A stretch of DNA of 64,000 nucleotides from Neobacillus mesonae (GTDB lineage Bacteria; Bacillota; Bacilli; Bacillales; Cytobacillaceae): the NCBI RefSeq assembly GCF_001636315.1, contig NZ_KV440949.1, positions 522,203 through 586,202 on the forward strand. Reading direction: 5' to 3'. Positions within the stretch are counted from its first letter, which is position 1; each line of letters opens with the position of its first letter. Positions 16,017-24,497 of the stretch are shown here, piece by piece. Position numbers and translations under genes: made by a program. The notes below the pieces were generated by a model. It was not told where the DNA came from, ran no database searches, and saw nothing but the letters and a program-made list of their open reading frames with translations.

Positions 16017-16889
16017 TTTTTTCGGGAGATTGACAATAATGACCGATGCCAGAATTACGATGGAACCAATCGCCTGAATCGTGCCAAAGCTCTCTTTATA
16101 AAGCAGTAAACTTAATATCGTCGCAACAACCGGTTCTACTGTTGCGATGATCGCAGCCTTGCTGCTTTCAATTTTCTCAAGCCCCTTTGTATAGCAGAGA
16201 AAGGCAATGACAGTCGGGAACAGTCCAAAGCCGATTCCGTAAATCAATACATCTCCGTTCATTAATAAACTTCCCTTATTCCATAAATGAGTCAGCGGGA
16301 CCAACGCAACTGAAGCGACTAAAAAGGTATAGAATGTTACGGTATAGGGCTGATATTTTTCCAATGCAAATTTTCCAAAAATGCTGTACAGGGCGTAACC
16401 GAAACCGGCTCCAAGACCGGTAATTATTCCGATTGTACTTAGTGATGCCGTATCATTTTGGCTCACACCCGCAATCAGAATACAGCCGAGGATTGTTCCG
16501 GTCACTGAAACGACTTTAACCCAGGTCATTTTTTCCTTTAAAAATAGAAACGATAACACAGTGACAAATGCCGGTGACGTATACAGTAAAATGACCGCTA
16601 AAGACAGATTCATTTGGTTCACAGAGGTAAAATAACACCAGTTAAACAAGACAATGCTAAAAATTCCCGTCCCAACAAATAACTTAAGATCCGATATTTG
16701 AATCTTCATTTGCTGGCGGTACTTCATAAGTCCAATAATCCAAAGTAAAATTGTTGCTGTTACCACTCTGATTGTCACTATCTCCATTGAGGAAAATCCT
16801 ATACTGGAAAGCTTACGGACAAAGATCGCGATAATTCCCCATAAGGATGCACTAATAGTAATCAAAATAATCGGGTATAAGCGTTTCAA
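15996..16889 (-). CDS. EamA/DMT family transporter
   Basis: A 297-residue membrane protein with about ten helices in two EamA repeats; ASLWGIIAIFVRK opens the first. The conserved VEPVVATILSLLL is in the second. It starts at TTG 16889, overlapping the stop of ypwA by four bases (TTGA), so it is translated with it. The substrate is unknown. It is only distantly similar to the DMT transporter at 3289. Confidence 0.9.
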   Translation of the reverse strand: MKRLYPIILITISASLWGIIAIFVRKLSSIGFSSMEIVTIRVVTATILLWIIGLMKYRQQMKIQISDLKLFVGTGIFSIVLFNWCYFTSVNQMNLSLAVILLYTSPAFVTVLSFLFLKEKMTWVKVVSVTGTILGCILIAGVSQNDTASLSTIGIITGLGAGFGYALYSIFGKFALEKYQPYTVTFYTFLVASVALVPLTHLWNKGSLLMNGDVLIYGIGFGLFPTVIAFLCYTKGLEKIESSKAAIIATVEPVVATILSLLLYKESFGTIQAIGSIVILASVIIVNLPKKQKASIT

Positions 16890-18388
16890 TTTAATTGATA
16901 CACCTTTCCGTATTTATCATACAAGTAATCAATCAGGTATTGGGCGTTTAAGCCTTCACCTGTTACATCTCTCAGGATTTCCAGCGGTTTTTTCAATTTT
17001 CCATATTGATGGATATGATTTGTCAGCCACTCTTTTATTGGCCGCAGGTCGCCTGTTTCAAGCAGCTGGTCAAAGTTCGGCAGATCCTTTAACATGGCCT
17101 GCTTAAATTGGGCCGCATACATATACCCCAGGGCATAGGATGGGAAATAACCAAAGCTGCCACCTGCCCAATGGACATCCTGAAGCACCCCTTGAGCATC
17201 GTTTTCCGGACGGATTCCCAAATATTCCTCGTACATATCATTCCAAATAGATGGAAGGTCTTTTACTTCGATATCCCCATCAAATAACCCTTTTTCGATT
17301 TCATAGCGAATAATGACATGAAGCGGATAGGTCAACTCATCAGCTTCAATCCTAATAAAGGATGGCTTTGATTCGTTGATGGCCCGGTAAAAGTCGTCAA
17401 TCTCCACATCATCAAACTGCCCGCTGGCGAATTTTTTTAATATTGAATAATTCCTTTTCCAAAATGGCAGGCTTCGTCCAACAATATTTTCAAAGAATAG
17501 TGACTGTGATTCATGGATTCCTGTAGAAGTGCCATTACAAAGCGGTGTGCCAATTAAAGCTTTAGAAATATTTTGCTCATATAACGCATGGCCGCCCTCA
17601 TGAATAGTGCCGAAAACGGCAGAACGGAAGTCTTGCTCATCATATTTTGTGGTCACCCGTACATCACCAGGATTTAGGCCGATTGCAAAAGGATGCACAG
17701 TCTCATCAAGCCGGCCGGCGTCGAAGTTATAACCCATTTGTGCAAGAATCTCCAGGCTTAAATCACGCTGCTGCGCTTTGGGGAATAATTGAAAAAGAAA
17801 ATCCGTCTTTGGTTTATTTGGAGATGCCTCAATTTGCTTTACTAATGGAATAATTTTCTCTTTTAATTCTCCAAATACCTTGTCTAGTATCTTGACCGTA
17901 ATGCCTGGTTCATACAAATCTAGCAGTACATCATATACGTTTTCTTGATGACCCCAGTAGCCGGCAAACCGTTTGGTCATCTCCACCAGCTTTTCAAGGT
18001 ATGGCTGAAACATCTGGAAATTGGCCTTTTCCTTTGCCTCCTCCCAGACACTTTCAGCCTTCGATTGAAGAATCACAAATTCTTTGTACTCCCCTGCCGG
18101 AATTTTTTTATTCAGGTCATAATCCTTTTTACATTCCTCCAAAATCTTTCTAGTCGTTTCCGGCAATTCTGCCTTTGATAAATTCGCTATGTATGCGGCC
18201 ATTTCTTCTGATACAGACATATTAAATACTTCCGTCGATAATAATCCGATCACTTCTGACCTTTGATCAACGCCCTGTTTCGGCGCCCCCGTCCTTAAGT
18301 CCCAATAAATAACACCGAGGGCTTCATTGTAGGCGGTCATTTTTTTAACATATTCCAAAAACTCTTTTTCTACTTGTACAATTTCCAT
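16886..18388 (-). CDS. ypwA: Carboxypeptidase M32 (thermostable carboxypeptidase 1 family)
   Basis: A 500-residue zinc carboxypeptidase with broad specificity. The zinc motif HEGGH is in GTIHEGGHALYEQ, and the M32 motifs DELTYPLHVIIRYEIE and GYFPSYALGYMYAAQ follow. ATG at 18388 was chosen because AAGGGGG lies well placed upstream; a longer frame begins at 18409. The length equals B. subtilis YpwA, which is also found near this chromosomal position. The DMT transporter gene is translationally coupled behind it. Confidence 0.94.
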   Translation of the reverse strand: MEIVQVEKEFLEYVKKMTAYNEALGVIYWDLRTGAPKQGVDQRSEVIGLLSTEVFNMSVSEEMAAYIANLSKAELPETTRKILEECKKDYDLNKKIPAGEYKEFVILQSKAESVWEEAKEKANFQMFQPYLEKLVEMTKRFAGYWGHQENVYDVLLDLYEPGITVKILDKVFGELKEKIIPLVKQIEASPNKPKTDFLFQLFPKAQQRDLSLEILAQMGYNFDAGRLDETVHPFAIGLNPGDVRVTTKYDEQDFRSAVFGTIHEGGHALYEQNISKALIGTPLCNGTSTGIHESQSLFFENIVGRSLPFWKRNYSILKKFASGQFDDVEIDDFYRAINESKPSFIRIEADELTYPLHVIIRYEIEKGLFDGDIEVKDLPSIWNDMYEEYLGIRPENDAQGVLQDVHWAGGSFGYFPSYALGYMYAAQFKQAMLKDLPNFDQLLETGDLRPIKEWLTNHIHQYGKLKKPLEILRDVTGEGLNAQYLIDYLYDKYGKVYQLN

Positions 18389-18577
18389 GACTCTTTCCCC
18401 CTTTTTCATAATTAAATCTTATCATATTCTTCTGAAAAATTTATACAAAAAAAGACAACAGAAATAAATTCTGTTGTACAATAAATTTATGGAAAAAAAG
18501 AGGATACTTATGAAAAATATACAATCAAACGTTTAGAGAGAGTGAAGCGGCTAAGGCTTTTCAGCCAATTGCCAAGA

Positions 18578-18814
18578 TTACTTCTTACTTATAAACACTT
18601 TCCAAGTTTCAGGTCCTTCTTCAAGGTATTCCCAAGTAAACTGCTCCGGTCTTTCCATCATAAATTGATAGAGCAGCGGTCTTGGATCATGATCATTAAC
18701 GATTTGCATCGTTTCACCGGCGGCTAATTCATCAAACGCCTTAAAAATGGTTGGATGTTTTTCCCTCGGCGGATAATCTGGTACATTGATAACTTTTGTA
18801 AATGTTTGCATCAT
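18578..18814 (-). CDS. DUF2249 domain protein
   Basis: A 78-residue protein of the DUF2249 family (TusA-like small fold), found beside NO and denitrification genes. It has the canonical NDHDPRPLLYQF motif. It is transcribed alone from a promoter with a TGTGA-N6-TCACT box and a perfect TATAAT. ATG at 18814 was taken; ATG at 18811 is equally possible, and the GTG at 18820 lies inside the ribosome site. Two diverged relatives lie at 22429 and 22677. The biochemical role is unknown. Confidence 0.85.
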   Translation of the reverse strand: MMQTFTKVINVPDYPPREKHPTIFKAFDELAAGETMQIVNDHDPRPLLYQFMMERPEQFTWEYLEEGPETWKVFISKK

Positions 18815-18847
18815 TTTCACTCCTTATATTTTGTTAACTTCTATTTC

Positions 18848-18890
18848 ATTATAAAAAATGACTTAACAATGAATAGTGAACCCTATCACA
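18848..18890 (-). promoter_or_regulatory. Crp/Fnr-type class II promoter of the DUF2249 gene
   Basis: On the minus strand TGTGATAGGGTTCACT (18875-18890) is centred 32 bp from a consensus TATAAT (18848-18853). The box sits between divergent genes and might also serve the plus-strand gene at 18935, though no good -10 was seen that way. Confidence 0.75.
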
Positions 18891-18934
18891 CTTTCAACAT
18901 GATTTTGTTAATAGGGGATTTGGAGGTAGTAATA

Positions 18935-19087
18935 TTGAAAGAATTAGTTGGATCCTGTAAATGCTGCGGGAAGGATATTTATTGTTTGGACGGCTTTTTT
19001 AACGGCGTTATTACAGATGATAAACAAACCTATTGTTTTGACTGCCAAGGAGCCATTTCAAAAGAAACAGAAAATCCGCAAGGCTAA
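18935..19087 (+). CDS. 50-residue CxxC protein
   Basis: A small protein with CKCCGKDIYC and CFDCQG, probably a zinc or iron ribbon. The only start with a good ribosome site is TTG at 18935 (GGAGG with an eight-base gap); an upstream ATG at 18899 lacks one. It is divergent from the DUF2249 gene and convergent with norB. I do not recognise the family. The setting suggests a role in the NO/respiration cluster. Confidence 0.6.
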   Translation: MKELVGSCKCCGKDIYCLDGFFNGVITDDKQTYCFDCQGAISKETENPQG

Positions 19088-19106
19088 CCTTGCGGATTTC
19101 CCATTC

Positions 19107-21467
19107 TTACTCCTCATCAACCGAAAGATCCTTCACCGGCAGCTTCTCTTCTTCTTTATGAGTTGGTTTACGTAAATTGAAGAGCGCTTTAATACAGAAC
19201 AGGGTTAAGACTATGACTCCGATTAAAAAGATGGTGTCAGGCACCGCACGCCAGGTCAAAATCGTCTGAACAAGATCCTGTTTTAAGAAGGTCGATGACC
19301 GGCTTGCAGCATATCCATGATAGAATGCTTCTTTAATTTGCATGAACCCTACTGGAAGCAATGAGAAAAAGACCATTCCGGCAAGTCCGATATTCAGCAT
19401 AATACAGCTGAATTTAATCCATTTATCATTCCATGCCTCTGGTTTCACAATATTTCGTAATGAGTATAACAATACGGCGCAGGCAAACATACCGTATACG
19501 CCCATCATCGAACCATGCCCGTGTGTTGGTGTTAAGAATTGTCCATGTTCAAAGTAGGCAACAGCCGGCAGGTTAATTAGGAAGCCCAGCACGCCCGCAC
19601 CCACTAAGTTCCAAATTGCAACGGAAATAAGGAACCAGAATGTGCCTTTGTATGGAAAATCGACACCGCCATCACGCATCATCTTATACTGTTCATATGC
19701 TTCAAGAATTAACAATGTTAACGGAATAACTTCTAATGCCGAGAATACGGCACCCAGCGCAATCCAAACCTCTGCGGACCCATTGTAATAATAATGGTGG
19801 CCAATGCCGATGACGCCGCTTCCTAAAAGTAAAGTTAACTGAAAATACAATTGTCTTACAGTTGATTTTTTTGTTACAAGACCTAATTGCACTAATAAGA
19901 ACCCAATGACAACGACCGCAAATACTTCAAAAATCCCTTCAACCCATAGATGGATAATCCACCAGCGCCAGTAATCGGCGAAGGTAAAGCTCGTATCAGG
20001 ATTTATAAATAATGCAAAGATATAAAAAGCAGGTACTGCAATTGCAGAATAGAATAATAAGTGGATCAAGCCGCCTTTATCTGACTCCTTCTTCAGCCCA
20101 GCTTTAATTCCCCGGAAGACAATAAATAGCCAGATGAACATCCCTGCTATGAGTATCAGCTGCCAAACCCTTCCGAGTTCGATATATTCCCAGCCGGAAT
20201 GACCTAGCAAGAACCAGTTGTTTCCGAGATAGCCTTTTGCTCCAAGCCATTCGCCTGCCATACTGCCGCCGACAAGAATAACCAATGCCCAGAATAAAAT
20301 ATCTACCAATAAACCTTGCTTCTTCGGCTCATAGCCGCCAACAAGCGGTGCAACATAAATCCCCATACCAAGCCAGGCGGTCGCAATCCAGAAGATCGCC
20401 AGCTGCAGGTGATATCCTTTTGTGATGTTGAATGGAAGGATATCATGAATCCACTTTATTCCAAAGAAGCTGTCCGGTTCAATATAATAGTGAGCAAGCA
20501 AAGCCCCAAACATACATTGTACAAAGAATAACACCGAAACAACTGTAAAGTACTTCCCTGTTTTTACTTGGGAGTTTGTTACCGGCATTTTTCGTAAATC
20601 AATCCGCGGGAAGTTCCCTTCCTTGTATGCCTCTTTCATGCTAAATTGATAGCGATAGAAAAAGTATAATATGACCCCTACCATTAAAATTAAAATCGTA
20701 ATACTAGCGCCGCTCCACCAAACTGCCGAAAAGGACATATGATTGCCGGCATCCTCGTAATACGGCCAGTTATTCGTGTATGTAATCTTATCACCTCCAC
20801 GAACAGTACTGGAAAGCCAAGCGGTCCAGAAGAAGAAATCAGATATTTGCTTGATTTGGTCGCCTTTATCAACATAGGCCCGGTCGGTCTTGGGAATGTC
20901 TGAATCTTTGATTAGATTTGCCTTTAAGCCCCAGCCATCGCCTTTTGTGAAAATCCCCTTATAATATTCTCTTATTTTTTCCAGTCCAAAGGCTTGCGCA
21001 TCGGTTAACTGCAGCGAATCTTTACTAGAATTATAGCGGTTTTTCCGCATTTCCTTAATGACTTGATTCTTAATGATTGATTTTTCATCTTCACTTAAGG
21101 AAGAAAAGTCTTTACCGAATTGTTGATTTGCTTTAAAATCCTGCATTCCTTCCGTATATATTTTCAGAGACTCAGCTGTATAATCTGGTCCCATATATGA
21201 CCCATGACCTAACACTGTACCATAATCCATTAACCCGTATTTTTGCCAAACTGCCTGGCCGCCCATGATAGACTTTTTCGTCAGCAGCACTTCACCTTTT
21301 TGATTGGTTATTTCAAGCGGTCTTGGCGCCTGCTCCTTAAAGATCCAATAGCCGCCGCCAAGCAGGACGGTAAAGCTGATTAAAATGGTCACTATTAAAA
21401 TGGACTTCAATAGGGCATTCTTATTTTCCTTCACCATTTTGGTTGGTGCTCCCCGTTGTATTTCCAT
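19107..21467 (-). CDS. norB: Quinol-dependent nitric oxide reductase (qNOR)
   Basis: A 786-residue single-subunit NO reductase that turns 2 NO into N2O using menaquinol. The N-terminal extension (one helix plus about 190 outer residues) stands in for NorC. The core carries the heme ligand GYHLQLAIFW, the FeB region with HLWVEGIFEVF, the HH pair in GIGHHYYY, and THGHGSMMG. ATG at 21467 was chosen, nine bases after AGAGAGG; an in-frame ATG at 21476 overlaps that site. It has its own Crp/Fnr-type promoter. The gene contains one copy of the GGTGTCAGGCACC core at 19233. Confidence 0.95.
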   Translation of the reverse strand: MEIQRGAPTKMVKENKNALLKSILIVTILISFTVLLGGGYWIFKEQAPRPLEITNQKGEVLLTKKSIMGGQAVWQKYGLMDYGTVLGHGSYMGPDYTAESLKIYTEGMQDFKANQQFGKDFSSLSEDEKSIIKNQVIKEMRKNRYNSSKDSLQLTDAQAFGLEKIREYYKGIFTKGDGWGLKANLIKDSDIPKTDRAYVDKGDQIKQISDFFFWTAWLSSTVRGGDKITYTNNWPYYEDAGNHMSFSAVWWSGASITILILMVGVILYFFYRYQFSMKEAYKEGNFPRIDLRKMPVTNSQVKTGKYFTVVSVLFFVQCMFGALLAHYYIEPDSFFGIKWIHDILPFNITKGYHLQLAIFWIATAWLGMGIYVAPLVGGYEPKKQGLLVDILFWALVILVGGSMAGEWLGAKGYLGNNWFLLGHSGWEYIELGRVWQLILIAGMFIWLFIVFRGIKAGLKKESDKGGLIHLLFYSAIAVPAFYIFALFINPDTSFTFADYWRWWIIHLWVEGIFEVFAVVVIGFLLVQLGLVTKKSTVRQLYFQLTLLLGSGVIGIGHHYYYNGSAEVWIALGAVFSALEVIPLTLLILEAYEQYKMMRDGGVDFPYKGTFWFLISVAIWNLVGAGVLGFLINLPAVAYFEHGQFLTPTHGHGSMMGVYGMFACAVLLYSLRNIVKPEAWNDKWIKFSCIMLNIGLAGMVFFSLLPVGFMQIKEAFYHGYAASRSSTFLKQDLVQTILTWRAVPDTIFLIGVIVLTLFCIKALFNLRKPTHKEEEKLPVKDLSVDEE

Positions 21468-21522
21468 GCAAGTCATCCTCTCTATTTTTTTACATGACTT
21501 ATTCTAGCCCTCATTAAATTCG

Positions 21523-21566
21523 TATATAGTGAGTTGATTCATTTTTGTACTGTGATTTTTCTCACA
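21523..21566 (-). promoter_or_regulatory. Crp/Fnr-type promoter of norB
   Basis: TGTGATTTTTCTCACA at 21551-21566 is a perfect TGTGA-N6-TCACA palindrome. A TATATA at 21523-21528 (minus strand) is centred 33 bp away, the same layout as the other boxes in this region. Confidence 0.8.
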
Positions 21567-21628
21567 CTACTGCTCATATTTTCACACATTTGTCACATTG
21601 AGAATTATTTTCACAAAAACTAAGATTC

Positions 21629-21671
21629 TATGACGCAGGTCACATATTTCCTGTGATGACATTGCTACAAT
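21629..21671 (+). promoter_or_regulatory. Crp/Fnr-type promoter of the first regulator gene
   Basis: TATGACGCAGGTCACA at 21629-21644 matches nine of ten box positions. TACAAT at 21666-21671 is centred 32 bp downstream. Autoregulation, or control by the paralogue at 33917, is likely. Confidence 0.7.
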
Positions 21672-21710
21672 GAAAGCGAATCGGAATTAATAACACGAAG
21701 GTGATGTTTA

Positions 21711-22403
21711 ATGAGAAAGGAAGACATTGAAAAAAGGCTGTCTGATGTTCCTTTATTTAAAGAACTTTCAGCAGATGAATTGGCGCCCATCATTGAAATC
21801 GCGCAAACCCGTTTTTATAAGCATAAAATGTATGTTTTCATGCAGGATGACCCCCTTGACAGAGTTTTCTTTATCCATAGCGGCAAAATCAAAATATATA
21901 AAACAGATTTCACCGGTAAAGAACAAATTGTCTCTGTGTTAGAACCGGGGGAAATGTTTCCTCACGCCGGGTTCTTTCGAAAAGGAAATTTTCCGGCCCA
22001 TGCAGAGGTGATCGAAGATGCTCAATTAATCGTCATTCCAATTGATAAATTTGAGGAAATTCTACTTACCTACCCTGAACTTTGTATTAAACTCTTTAAA
22101 GTGCTGGGAGAAAAAATTGTTGATTTGCAAGGAAGATTAGAAGCTCAAGTCCTTCATAATACCTTTGAACAAATTGTTTTGCTGCTGATTAGGCTTTGTA
22201 AATCGAACGGAGAAAAAAGCGGCGAACGTGTCAGACTGACGACCCAATTTACAAACCGTGAATTAGCCAACATGATTGGTACTTCAAGAGAAACCGTCAG
22301 TCGGACAATGAATCTGTTAAAAAAGAAAGAACATATTCTCCAAACTGAAGAAGGCGATTATTTTATTGATCGCGAAGGATTGCAATCGGAATTATTAATT
22401 TAA
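21711..22403 (+). CDS. Crp/Fnr family transcription regulator 1
   Basis: A 230-residue regulator: N-terminal cyclic-nucleotide-like sensor barrel, dimer helix, and C-terminal winged helix with GTSRETVSRTM. The R-E-x-x-S-R pattern is what recognises TGTGA half-sites. It has none of the N- or C-terminal Cys clusters that hold the Fe-S centre in Fnr, so it probably senses something else, perhaps NO through heme as in NnrR/Dnr proteins. It heads an operon with two DUF2249 genes, a membrane protein and a MIP18 factor. A close paralogue lies at 33917. Confidence 0.92.
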   Translation: MRKEDIEKRLSDVPLFKELSADELAPIIEIAQTRFYKHKMYVFMQDDPLDRVFFIHSGKIKIYKTDFTGKEQIVSVLEPGEMFPHAGFFRKGNFPAHAEVIEDAQLIVIPIDKFEEILLTYPELCIKLFKVLGEKIVDLQGRLEAQVLHNTFEQIVLLLIRLCKSNGEKSGERVRLTTQFTNRELANMIGTSRETVSRTMNLLKKKEHILQTEEGDYFIDREGLQSELLI

Positions 22404-22428
22404 AAATATCAGATAAAGGATGATTGGA

Positions 22429-22662
22429 ATGGAACGTAAAATTATTGAACTAGATGTCCGTGAAGATTTGAAAAATAAGATTGAACCATTTCAAAAGATT
22501 ATGGAGGCGGTAAAAGAATGTAAGAAGGATGATGTCTTTATTCTCCATGCTCCGTTTAAACCGACTCCGTTGTTTACCGTCTTAAAAGCAAAAGGCTTTT
22601 CACATGATGCTGAAGAAATTGAGAAAAAGCACTGGAAAGTAACTTTTACAAAAAACAATTAG
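22429..22662 (+). CDS. DUF2249-like protein (diverged)
   Basis: A 77-residue protein with the same fold pattern as the DUF2249 protein at 18578, but the HDPRPL motif is changed to FKPTPLF. ATG at 22429 follows AAAGGA with a normal gap; an ATG nine bases earlier overlaps that site. It is 25 bases behind the regulator and 14 bases before the next DUF2249-like gene, so they are co-transcribed. Confidence 0.8.
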   Translation: MERKIIELDVREDLKNKIEPFQKIMEAVKECKKDDVFILHAPFKPTPLFTVLKAKGFSHDAEEIEKKHWKVTFTKNN

Positions 22663-22676
22663 GAGTGTGGACAATT

Positions 22677-22886
22677 ATGAATGTATTAGATAATCGCGGT
22701 CTTGAACCGCCGCAGCCAATGATGCGGACACTAGCCGCATTGACGAAGATGAAAGATGATGAAGTATTAACGATTATTAATGATCGAAGACCGATGTTCC
22801 TGTATGAACAGCTGGAAGAGCTAGGCTATAAACAGCGAACTGAAGAACAATCCGACGGTAGTTTCAAAATTGAAATCTTCCGTTAA
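22677..22886 (+). CDS. DUF2249-like protein (diverged, third copy)
   Basis: A 69-residue member of the same small family. The signature is altered again, to NDRRPMFLYEQL, and the opening EPPQPMMRTLAAL resembles the PPREKHPTIFKAF of the copy at 18578. The start is ATG 22677, 11 bases after AGGAG. Being in one operon with the second copy suggests that different members do different jobs or pair up. Confidence 0.8.
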   Translation: MNVLDNRGLEPPQPMMRTLAALTKMKDDEVLTIINDRRPMFLYEQLEELGYKQRTEEQSDGSFKIEIFR

Positions 22887-22898
22887 GAAGGTGAATAT

Positions 22899-24143
22899 AT
22901 GCTTCCGCAAAACTTAGGAAGTGAAACGAATATAAAGCTTCCTTTCTCATTTATTATTTTTAGTTTACTTGCCCTAACAGGATCACAGCTTGTGCTGTTA
23001 TTCAACGGGCAGATGATGACAGGCGGCGGCTTTCGAGTTCCGGCCATATGGTCGGCAGCCCACCTTTTAATTCTTGGCTGGGCCTTGATGGCCGCCATGG
23101 GCTCGATGTATCAGCTCGTACCCGTCGCTTTCTTGACAAAAATATGGAATGAAACGTTCGGCTTTATTCAGTTTTTTATTACAGGAGCTGGCATTATCTT
23201 ATTTGCAGCAGCCCTATATTGGGCGCCTCGTGATGCGATGATACCGGGTATTATGACCTTGCTGGGAATTTTAATGTTTTTATTCCAAATGGTGATGACA
23301 CTTAAAACTCAGGCAAAGCCAAACATCTTATCCGCATTTGTCGGGACTGCATTGATTTGTTTATTTTTAACCATTTCATTAGGCATAACACTCATCTATT
23401 GTTTAAAAACAGGGACAGGCGCCTACTATTATCAAGCCATATTTAAAAGTCATTTATTAATGGGGCTTACTGGATGGTTTACGCTGTTAATTTTCGGATT
23501 TTCCTATAAGATGGTGCCGATGTTTTCATTATCACATGGTTTCCCGATGGTTCATGCCAGATTTGTATATGGCTTTTATGTGTCGGGACTTGTCATTACC
23601 GTGATTTCTTTCTTTACCGGACAAGGACTTCTCATAAAGGCAGGCTTCCTTTTCATGCTGATTGGCTTTTCCATCTTTAGCTGGCATGTCAGCATTATTA
23701 TTAAAAAAAGATTAAAGAAAAAGCTGGATAAACCATTTTCATTTTCCTTAGCAGCGATAGGATTCGGAAATATCATCCATTTAGCAGCCTTTATCCTGTT
23801 ATGGTCGCGAGCATTTAGTGAGTTTGCCGGACCTCTTGTTTATTCTTATATCCTGCTTTGGATTATCCTTAGCATTACCGGCTATTTATATAAAATCGTC
23901 CCCTTTCTATGGTGGACCCATAAGTACAGCAAAGAAATCGGTAAGACGAAAGTCCCTGCGCTGAAGGATATGATGAATGAAAAAATCATTGTTCCAGTCC
24001 TGTCAGTTTTTATTGCAGCGGTATGGATTATTATTTGTTCCTTAATTGTAAAATCAGTAATGCTGTTTAATATCGGACAATTTGCTGTTTCGCTTGCATT
24101 TGTTGTGATTGCACTTTCCATCATTAATGTTCTAAAAAAATAA
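22899..24143 (+). CDS. Polytopic membrane protein of the NO cluster (NnrS/heme-copper-like)
   Basis: A 414-residue protein with about 12 hydrophobic segments. Conserved-looking histidines lie in or next to helices (SAAHLLILGWALMAAMG, KSHLLMGLTGWF, LSHGFPM), a layout reminiscent of NnrS and of heme-copper oxidase subunit I without the full set of metal ligands. It is 12 bases behind the DUF2249 gene. I recall such a protein near nor genes in other Bacilli but cannot name a characterised function. A heme-binding or NO-tolerance role is inference. Confidence 0.8.
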   Translation: MLPQNLGSETNIKLPFSFIIFSLLALTGSQLVLLFNGQMMTGGGFRVPAIWSAAHLLILGWALMAAMGSMYQLVPVAFLTKIWNETFGFIQFFITGAGIILFAAALYWAPRDAMIPGIMTLLGILMFLFQMVMTLKTQAKPNILSAFVGTALICLFLTISLGITLIYCLKTGTGAYYYQAIFKSHLLMGLTGWFTLLIFGFSYKMVPMFSLSHGFPMVHARFVYGFYVSGLVITVISFFTGQGLLIKAGFLFMLIGFSIFSWHVSIIIKKRLKKKLDKPFSFSLAAIGFGNIIHLAAFILLWSRAFSEFAGPLVYSYILLWIILSITGYLYKIVPFLWWTHKYSKEIGKTKVPALKDMMNEKIIVPVLSVFIAAVWIIICSLIVKSVMLFNIGQFAVSLAFVVIALSIINVLKK

Positions 24144-24157
24144 ACGAGGTGTTTATC

Positions 24158-24460
24158 ATGAATCTAGAAGAAAAAATTCTTGACGCATTAAAAAGTGTTT
24201 ATGATCCGGAGTTAAATATTAATGTAGTAGATTTAGGCCTAATTTATGGAGTCGGTATTTCGGATGAGGGCAATGTTCAAATAACGATGACCTTAACTAC
24301 CCCAGGCTGTCCGCTCCATAGCAGCATTACAAGCGGTGTCCGCTACTGTGTCGAAGCACTTGAAGAAGTAAAAAATGTCGATGTCAACCTCGTCTGGCAG
24401 CCAGCATGGTCCCCGGATAAAATGACAGAAGACGGAAAAAAAGCATTAGGAAGATGGTAA
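24158..24460 (+). CDS. MIP18/DUF59 family Fe-S assembly factor
   Basis: A 100-residue protein of the PaaD/SufT/MIP18 family. The signature DPELNINVVDLGLIY and TTPGCPLHSSI with its reactive cysteine are intact. Such proteins help load iron-sulfur clusters on target enzymes. ATG at 24158 follows GAGGTG; the GTG at 24149 lies in that site. It closes the regulator operon and is followed by a terminator. Confidence 0.9.
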   Translation: MNLEEKILDALKSVYDPELNINVVDLGLIYGVGISDEGNVQITMTLTTPGCPLHSSITSGVRYCVEALEEVKNVDVNLVWQPAWSPDKMTEDGKKALGRW

Positions 24461-24462
24461 AT

Positions 24463-24497
24463 GAAAAGCGGAAGCGCCTGATGCTTCCGCTTTTTTA
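24463..24497 (+). terminator. Terminator of the Crp-DUF2249 operon
   Basis: AAAAGCGGAAGC pairs with GCTTCCGCTTTT and a T run follows. It marks the end of the accessory region; the conserved gene ypvA ends right beside it at 24498. Confidence 0.9.

Noticed and set aside
18480..18570. Small frame MKNIQSNV and a weak hairpin behind ypwA
   Set aside because: Eight codons with no support; the hairpin lacks a T run.
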